From IMG/VR virus record IMGVR_UViG_3300021962_000709, positions 1-22,385 of that record: a stretch of DNA of 22,385 bases. One strand, 5' to 3'. Of this stretch, positions 21,739 to 22,385 are shown piece after piece. Position 1 is the first letter of the stretch. The number at the start of each line of letters is the position of its first letter. A program made the translations under genes and the position numbers. The DNA is from a virus. Under the pieces are notes generated by a model. It did not search any database. It was not told the DNA's origin and was given only the letters and a program-made list of their open reading frames with translations.

Positions 21739-22066
21739 CATAAGAGGTAGGTTAGGGGTATAGGTGGTAACCGTGCTAGGGTTTAGCAGCTATATAGACC
21801 AAACTTATAGAGAGAGGACACCTTGAGCAGTAATTCTTCTTTGAAGGACTAGGATTGGATTGGTTGGGCTCATAACAACATCTCTCTTAAAGCTATGTAG
21901 TATATATAAATATATACCCCCATACCTCAATTTTCATCAGAAATATACATCTATATGTGGGGCGAGAACCCGACGGCGAACCCGTTTGAGGGAAATATAC
22001 TATCAATGTTCTCTCAACTTGACCTCACCTTGACGTCACCTTGACCTACAAGAAAAAAAAAGAGGC
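21723..22066. other. 344-nt region without a supported gene; tandem repeats and AT-rich box
   Basis: The region lies between the terminator of the 88-aa gene and the promoter of the 137-aa gene. From the high end it holds three 11-bp repeats (22019-22051), a GC-rich patch with GAACCCG repeated (21966-21992), an AT-rich element TATATAAATATATAC (21903-21917, repeated at 21620-21634), and a run of about 170 nt with a 5-bp hairpin (TGCTA/TAGCA). Only tiny frames exist: 29 codons on the plus strand from 21955 and 22 codons on the minus strand near 21873. No tRNA T-arm (TTCRANNC) is present. It could be an origin, a regulatory region or a non-coding RNA. Confidence 0.5.
22019..22051. repeat. Three 11-bp tandem repeats, TTGACsTCACC
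   Basis: The units are TTGACCTCACC (22019-22029), TTGACGTCACC (22030-22040) and a partial TTGACCTACAA (22041-22051). The spacing is exactly 11 bp, close to one helical turn, so protein bound to them would lie on one face of the DNA. The middle unit contains the palindrome TGACGTCA. Confidence 0.8.
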
Positions 22067-22080
22067 CTAAGCCTCCTCTT
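22052..22080 (-). terminator. Intrinsic terminator overlapping the stop of the 88-aa gene
   Basis: On the minus strand GAGGAGGC (22078-22071) pairs with GCCTCTTT (22066-22059) around a TTAG loop, followed by a run of nine T. The core stem GAGGC/GCCTC is perfect, and the outer part uses a G-T pair. The TAG stop codon is inside the loop, so coding and termination share the same bases. Confidence 0.88.
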
Positions 22081-22333
22081 CGTATTCTACCAAACTCTCA
22101 AATCGATATGTTACTACTACCTTCTTTGCCATCACATAAGTAAATCCAGTAAAACTAACTCTTCCTACTCGATCTACATTACATTCGTAATCATTTAAGA
22201 CTACTCTACCATCTAAAGAAGATCTTGATTGTCTTGTGATGTGACCAGGACCAAAGCTATAGGTTGATTCTCCTTTGTACTTTCTTGGTCCGATTGTAAA
22301 CATTGCTCCGTTTAAAAATTGTTCTCTTGTCAT
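22067..22333 (-). CDS. Conserved small phage protein, 88 aa, unknown function
   Basis: An 88-aa protein: MTREQFLNGAMFTIGPRKYK, GESTYSFGPGHITRQSRSSL, DGRVVLNDYECNVDRVGRVS, FTGFTYVMAKKVVVTYRFES, then an acidic end (EYEEEA). It has a compact alternating beta pattern without signal peptide or membrane segment. I recall MTREQFL...F...YKG..TY proteins with a VGRVxFxGFTYVM block in several T4-like aquatic phages, all uncharacterised. A host-type -7 box lies 27 nt upstream and a strong intrinsic terminator overlaps the stop codon, so it is a one-gene unit and probably early. The function is unknown. Confidence 0.78.
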   Translation of the reverse strand: MTREQFLNGAMFTIGPRKYKGESTYSFGPGHITRQSRSSLDGRVVLNDYECNVDRVGRVSFTGFTYVMAKKVVVTYRFESLVEYEEEA

Positions 22334-22360
22334 ATTGTATCTTGTTTTAATTATTGATAC

Positions 22361-22369
22361 CTAAATATA
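22361..22369 (-). promoter_or_regulatory. -7 box of the promoter for the 88-aa gene (-33 box outside the window)
   Basis: TATATTTAG followed by GTA lies on the minus strand 27 nt before the ATG, identical to the boxes of two other promoters in this window. With the same 20-nt spacer the TTG would fall about 5 nt past the window edge, so it cannot be seen. Confidence 0.55.
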
Positions 22370-22385
22370 AGAACTATTACTTAAT

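Noticed and set aside
21820-21900. tRNA-Met-like anticodon segment (GGCTCATAAC) on the plus strand
   Set aside because: No T-arm TTCRANNC, no CCA-proximal acceptor stem, and the anticodon stem does not pair over five bases.
21955-22044. 29-codon plus-strand frame (MWGENPTANPFEGN)
   Set aside because: Very short, runs through the 11-bp repeats, would be the only plus-strand gene, and no promoter is evident; left as possible but unsupported.

Overview
The window is part of the genome of a tailed, contractile-tail (T4-like) bacteriophage. It is AT-rich, and every supported gene lies on the minus strand, so transcription runs from high to low coordinates. Three observations point to a Bacteroidota (Flavobacteriia-like) host. 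Promoters in the accessory region have the layout TTG, then 20-21 nt, then TATATTTAG, close to the Bacteroidota -33/-7 promoter (TTG / TAnnTTTG). The phage lipoprotein has an S-C lipobox typical of that phylum. The starts I inspected lack a clear Shine-Dalgarno site and many have A-rich leaders. The host assignment is an inference.

Region 22385-19506 (accessory, probably early): short transcription units, most with their own host-type promoter. In order of transcription they are an 88-aa conserved phage protein ended by a strong intrinsic terminator; a 344-nt non-coding stretch with 11-bp tandem repeats; a 137-aa helical protein; a 65-aa two-helix membrane protein; a T5orf172/MUG113-type GIY-YIG nuclease; and a secreted lipoprotein.

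Region 19505-17491: entry into the late gene block. It holds a 57-aa small protein, an HD-domain phosphohydrolase, a single-pass membrane protein and a gp55-like late sigma factor. The last is the likely switch to late transcription.

Region 17490-10894: baseplate module. It holds a 116-aa helical protein, a spike/hub protein with OB-fold and beta-helix features (gp5-like), a 330-aa coiled-coil protein, a 139-aa protein, gp25 and gp6 baseplate wedge proteins, a DNRLRE-like structural protein and a 112-aa protein. Many junctions are 1-nt TAATG overlaps, which suggests translational coupling.

Region 10894-1: tail/baseplate periphery. A 1418-aa structural protein carries a Hint (intein-like) domain of about 148 residues near its C terminus, with Lys rather than Cys/Ser/Thr after the terminal His-Asn. 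It is followed by four structural proteins, two of them tandem paralogues, and then a 522-aa fibre made largely of twenty-four 14-residue SHAEG repeats (YadA-head-like). The last genes are a second, different GIY-YIG nuclease, a widespread 185-aa phage protein and the 5' part of a small conserved gene cut by the window edge.

The most notable items are the Hint domain in a large tail protein, the SHAEG fibre, the precisely spaced host-like promoter set, and the phage lipoprotein as a possible superinfection-exclusion factor.
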